Origin: Hermatobates lingyangjiaoensis
Taxonomy: Eukaryota > Arthropoda > Insecta > Hemiptera > Hermatobatidae
DNA length: 64,000 nucleotides
NCBI GenBank assembly: GCA_026182355.1
Contig: JAPFBL010000068.1
Span: forward strand, 6,575,001 to 6,639,000
Direction: 5' to 3'
This document shows positions 60,431 to 64,000 of this stretch, in pieces. Positions within the stretch are counted from its first letter, which is position 1; each line of letters begins with the position of its first letter. Under the pieces are notes generated by a model. That model worked only from the letters and a program-made list of their open reading frames with translations. It made no database searches and was not told the DNA's origin. A program made the translations under genes and the position numbers.

Positions 60431-61089
60431 CTATCCTACCTCTAGGTTTAAAGATCAATAAACAAACATCTCTTAGACTTTTTTTATAAAATATTATTCA
60501 TTTTCTCTTTACTTTACAAAATGAAAAGATCTCTATGGAGATGAAATATCAAAAATATTAATATAATGAAGCATATAGTTTCACCAATGAGGTAGTTACA
60601 TAAACTGCTCTTCACAGATTATTATTTTACAGAGGCGTCAAAGTGACAGAACAGGATTGAATGCTCTCTGATTTCAATAAAAAAAACCCTAGTCTGATAT
60701 ACTGAAGAGTCATAAAATAATAGTACAAACATTGTAAATATTTTTTGTCATTTGAGTACTTCGAAACAATTGAATACATTACTTAACCGTTTGGAAATTT
60801 TGAAACCATACAAATATCTTGGTGTTTCTAGCATTTTTGCAATACACACCTTGGCATTCAGAGTAGTAGATTTGACAAATAAATAATCCATAGATTTCTT
60901 TTTAAAACTTCAAAATATCCCTATTTTGACAAATGTCAGAAATATGTAAGAAAAATGTCATTGTCATCGAATATCTGAAGAATTAGTTTAAAATTAGTCT
61001 CCAGTTTGTAAATGTAAACAATGTAAATAAATGTAAACAAATATAGCAGCTGAACTATTAATTCCGGTTGAATATTCAGTTTTCACAGC
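60431..61089. other. non-coding DNA
   Basis: AT-rich. A short tandem word (aatgtaaa) lies near 61013-61038. Confidence 0.5.
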
Positions 61090-61460
61090 TTTATTATTTA
61101 TTGTTCTTTGCCTTAATTGAAATCAGCTGAATTTTTTTTATAAATTGCAAAGTTTTTGTTCAATTCTTTGGCAAAATGTCATTGTTTTTAATGAGCGAGC
61201 GTTTAGCGCAAAAAAAATTTTTGAAAATAGAAAATGTACATTAACTTGGTAATTTGGTTAATGTAATTTTAATAAAAATCGCCTCAACTTATTCCCCACA
61301 TAATGCTCTATTTTTAGGTACAATTTCATTTTGGTTCGTCAAACGGCATGACTTGTATTCTCCTCACAAGCTTTCAAATTAAATTATAAATAAAAATGTA
61401 TCACTTTATTGAAACTAAAATATTTCCAGTTGCATTAAAACTGATGCTTTTTTCAGTTAA
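61090..61460 (+). repeat. unclassified dispersed repeat, copy 2
   Basis: The plus-sense counterpart of 58890-59320. It contains tcgtcaaacggcatgacttg, tcctcacaagctttcaaatt and ggcaaaatgtcattgttttt. It is roughly three-quarters identical by eye and in the opposite orientation, about 1.8 kb away. Confidence 0.7.
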
Positions 61461-64000
61461 CGATTTTGTTGCTTCTGTGTTGATAACAAAATAGGAGAAA
61501 AAAGTCGAATAACACCATTCGGCAAAAAAATGACTTTCCAAAAATGTAAATATCAACAAATATATAATATACAATAATATTGTATCTATATACGAATCTT
61601 TTAGGTTAAAAATTATTTCTTACAAGTTAAAATCCATTATTAAGTTAACTATTAATAATTAGTAATTCTAATTAATTAATATACTATTAATTTATAATTA
61701 AATCAAATTAAACACAAGAAATCTTTATAAATAAAAGAAAGGTATTGTGCATTGCTTAGAACTGACAAAGATAACTGATTTTAAGTTATCTTTAAACTTT
61801 ATCATTAGAGAAACCCAATTCTCCCTTAGAAAAATTTCTGTCTGTTTGTTAGTCCAAAAATTTTGCCACAAGCAAACTCAGCCACCATAAGTCACAGCAA
61901 GCTGAAACTTTGACAGTAGATTTATGTATGTCTAACTTAAAAGCTAAGGTTTGAATGAATTGGAAATTCAATGAAGAACCGAAGTTATTGACTTTTAGGC
62001 TGTTTGGCTAGCTATACAGGTATACAAGTATATATATAGCTAAAAATATGCAGGTAATTTTAAGTGCTTGATACTATTGGAAGTAAGTATTGTTAGTTGA
62101 TTTTAATTTCATTTGCGATTATCATAATTTCCCTCATTAAATAAGTGAGTGCTATCTACCCGTGTACTATATAAGAAGTACTCCCATTATAAAATCAAAT
62201 TTGAGCTCAGTATCCAAAGTTGCAAAGGAACTCAAGATTTAATTACAGTTATGGGCTCCACTAATAATATGTTCAACAAATCTTTAAATTCTAATAATAT
62301 TTTGGAAAACCACATATGAATTTTTGTAAAAACCCGTCAACGAGAGGTAGAATAATATATTATAAGTTTTGTAAAGTAAGTAGTATAATATAAGTCTGCT
62401 AGTATAATGCATATAAAAAACTTAAGGAATTATTACAATAAAAAGATTCTGAAGTTTTAAATAATCTTTAAAATTAATTACTTTATTTATCAAAATTAAT
62501 TAAAAGCAGTAATGAGTTTAATAATCATTTTATAACTGCTTGAAAGATATAATCAAATAAAATTAAGCTTAATTTAAAAAAAATATGCTAACCAAGATTG
62601 ATAAGATTAGTTTAAAACGCAAAATGGTTGTAAAATAACAGGTTCTTAATGTTTGCATTGAAACTTTTATTAAAAGAAAGTTATATTCATAAAGTGTTAT
62701 TGATTAACAACTATTATGTTATTTTATGTTAAAATTATTTTACATTTTTATATGAAAATATTAAATAATATAAAAGTTAAAACTTCATTAAAACCTGAAT
62801 CATTAGTCATATTACAACATAGTTTAACTAATATTTGTGGTATTAGTTAAATGTAATTACTAATTATATTTGCTCTCTATAAATATAATTACTAATATTA
62901 CTAGTTTCTTTTTTTTCTGATATTAGAAAATTATATTTAAATTGTATCTATTGTTATTGATATATAGAAAACTACTTAATTATATAATATATTATATTAA
63001 TATAATATAATTATATTATTATATAATTGAATCTTCTATATATATAACTATAATCAATAGATTATAATTATAGATTATATAATTATAATTTTCTAAAGAA
63101 AGAATAGTTTTAGTGGTATTATTTAATTAAAAATAATTCTTATGCTAATTAGTAAAGACATGTTTTATTTTCTGTTTTTGCATTATTATGATATAGTATT
63201 TCTTATTATTTTTCAGTACTTTTGTTTGTCGTCATTTAATAGTAATAATTTAACACAATAGTAATTCATTATTTATTGCAATAATCATTTAACGTGTAAT
63301 AAAAAAATAAAAGACTATTTTAAATTGTGAACTAACCTCGTTTTGATGCTTGGATGTTTTTATTCTTTTGTTCTTTCTTATCAAACACTTATAGGAACAA
63401 CAAAAATAAGTTCACATGTGTTTATTACTTAATAATCTAATTAATAAAATCACTTTTAAACTATTATAAACAATCATTTTTTTCTAATCTCCGATTAAAA
63501 AAGTCCATGCTTACAGCTGTTAAAAAGAACGACGCCATAATGATTTGAAACAAGATAAAAGAGATTTAGCCCTTAATTAAATCAGTGTTGTTGCAATGTA
63601 CAGGAAATAATCATCAACTAATACAGAGATATAAAGTTTGATGATTATGAATTCAACAAAAAATCATAATATATAATCGAATTAATTTTAAGTAAACATT
63701 TGTAAATAGGTATTTTATTATAAATGAAAAAAATGGTAATAATACACATACTAGTAATTGACTCCCCAGGTCTGTCGTAATTATGTTTTATATTTTAATA
63801 AAATTGTACCAGTGTTCACTCAACTTTGCTAAAAGTAAGTATATTATTAAGTTAATTCACAAGGTATTTAATTTATTATTTCTTATTAATGCAGTTATCA
63901 CTATTTTGATAGTTTTAACGAAAATTTAACCACTGTTACAGCCGCTTAAAAAGAACAAATGAATCTTGATGATTAGTAATGAATACTAGAGTCATTTTGT
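61461..64000. other. very AT-rich non-coding DNA
   Basis: Nothing coding recognised. 62975-63095 is almost pure A/T with many overlapping self-complementary words (tataatatattatatt, attataattatag), capable of cruciform or hairpin formation. Confidence 0.6.

Overview
The window is an AT-rich, gene-poor stretch of a eukaryotic nuclear genome, most likely from an arthropod. The evidence is a glycine/tyrosine/histidine-rich cuticle-type protein, a possible lipocalin exon, small spliced genes with GT-AG introns and AATAAA signals, and a typical invertebrate set of transposons: Penelope-like elements (PLEs), Jockey and RNase-H-bearing LINEs, mariners and tRNA-derived SINEs. I cannot place it to order. 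There is no prokaryotic or organellar gene content.

Layout. 0-15 kb: mostly non-coding DNA with two PLE ends, one SINE, the last exon of the glycine-rich gene (8.47-8.86 kb) and a decayed RNase-H LINE (12.04-12.99 kb, minus strand). 15.9-32.2 kb: a dense PLE island. Short terminal fragments of at least eight PLE families lie beside (TA)n runs, many as head-to-head inverted pairs. One copy keeps a broken GIY-YIG endonuclease end (18.38-18.85 kb), and an 878-bp palindrome spans 27.26-28.14 kb. A probable terminal coding exon (23.14 kb) and a GC-rich promoter/first-exon candidate (23.9-24.1 kb) lie inside this island. 32-44 kb: non-coding DNA, a second SINE copy, a lipocalin-like exon (35.7 kb), more PLE ends (37.2-38.3 and 39.8-40.1 kb) and a Jockey-clade LINE 3' end (42.1-42.6 kb). 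44.9-53.2 kb: two internally deleted mariner elements flank a two-exon gene for a small secreted, prohormone-like protein (50.36-50.96 kb). 53-64 kb: PLE ends, a LINE reverse-transcriptase relic (59.9-60.4 kb), an unclassified repeat present twice in opposite orientation, and otherwise AT-rich DNA.

How the parts relate. The host genes look independent: a cuticle-type structural protein, a secreted peptide precursor, a possible lipocalin and an unknown C-terminus. Most of the recognisable structure is transposon debris. The most striking signal is that the ends of many unrelated-looking PLE families share one architecture: CUGANGA, one extra base, a hairpin, GAAA, a very short stem III, then UH, closed by a short stem I. 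This is the layout of a type I hammerhead ribozyme. In two families it is followed by the start of the PLE protein. Hammerheads in PLE terminal repeats are known; the density, variety and inverted pairing here are what merit a second look.
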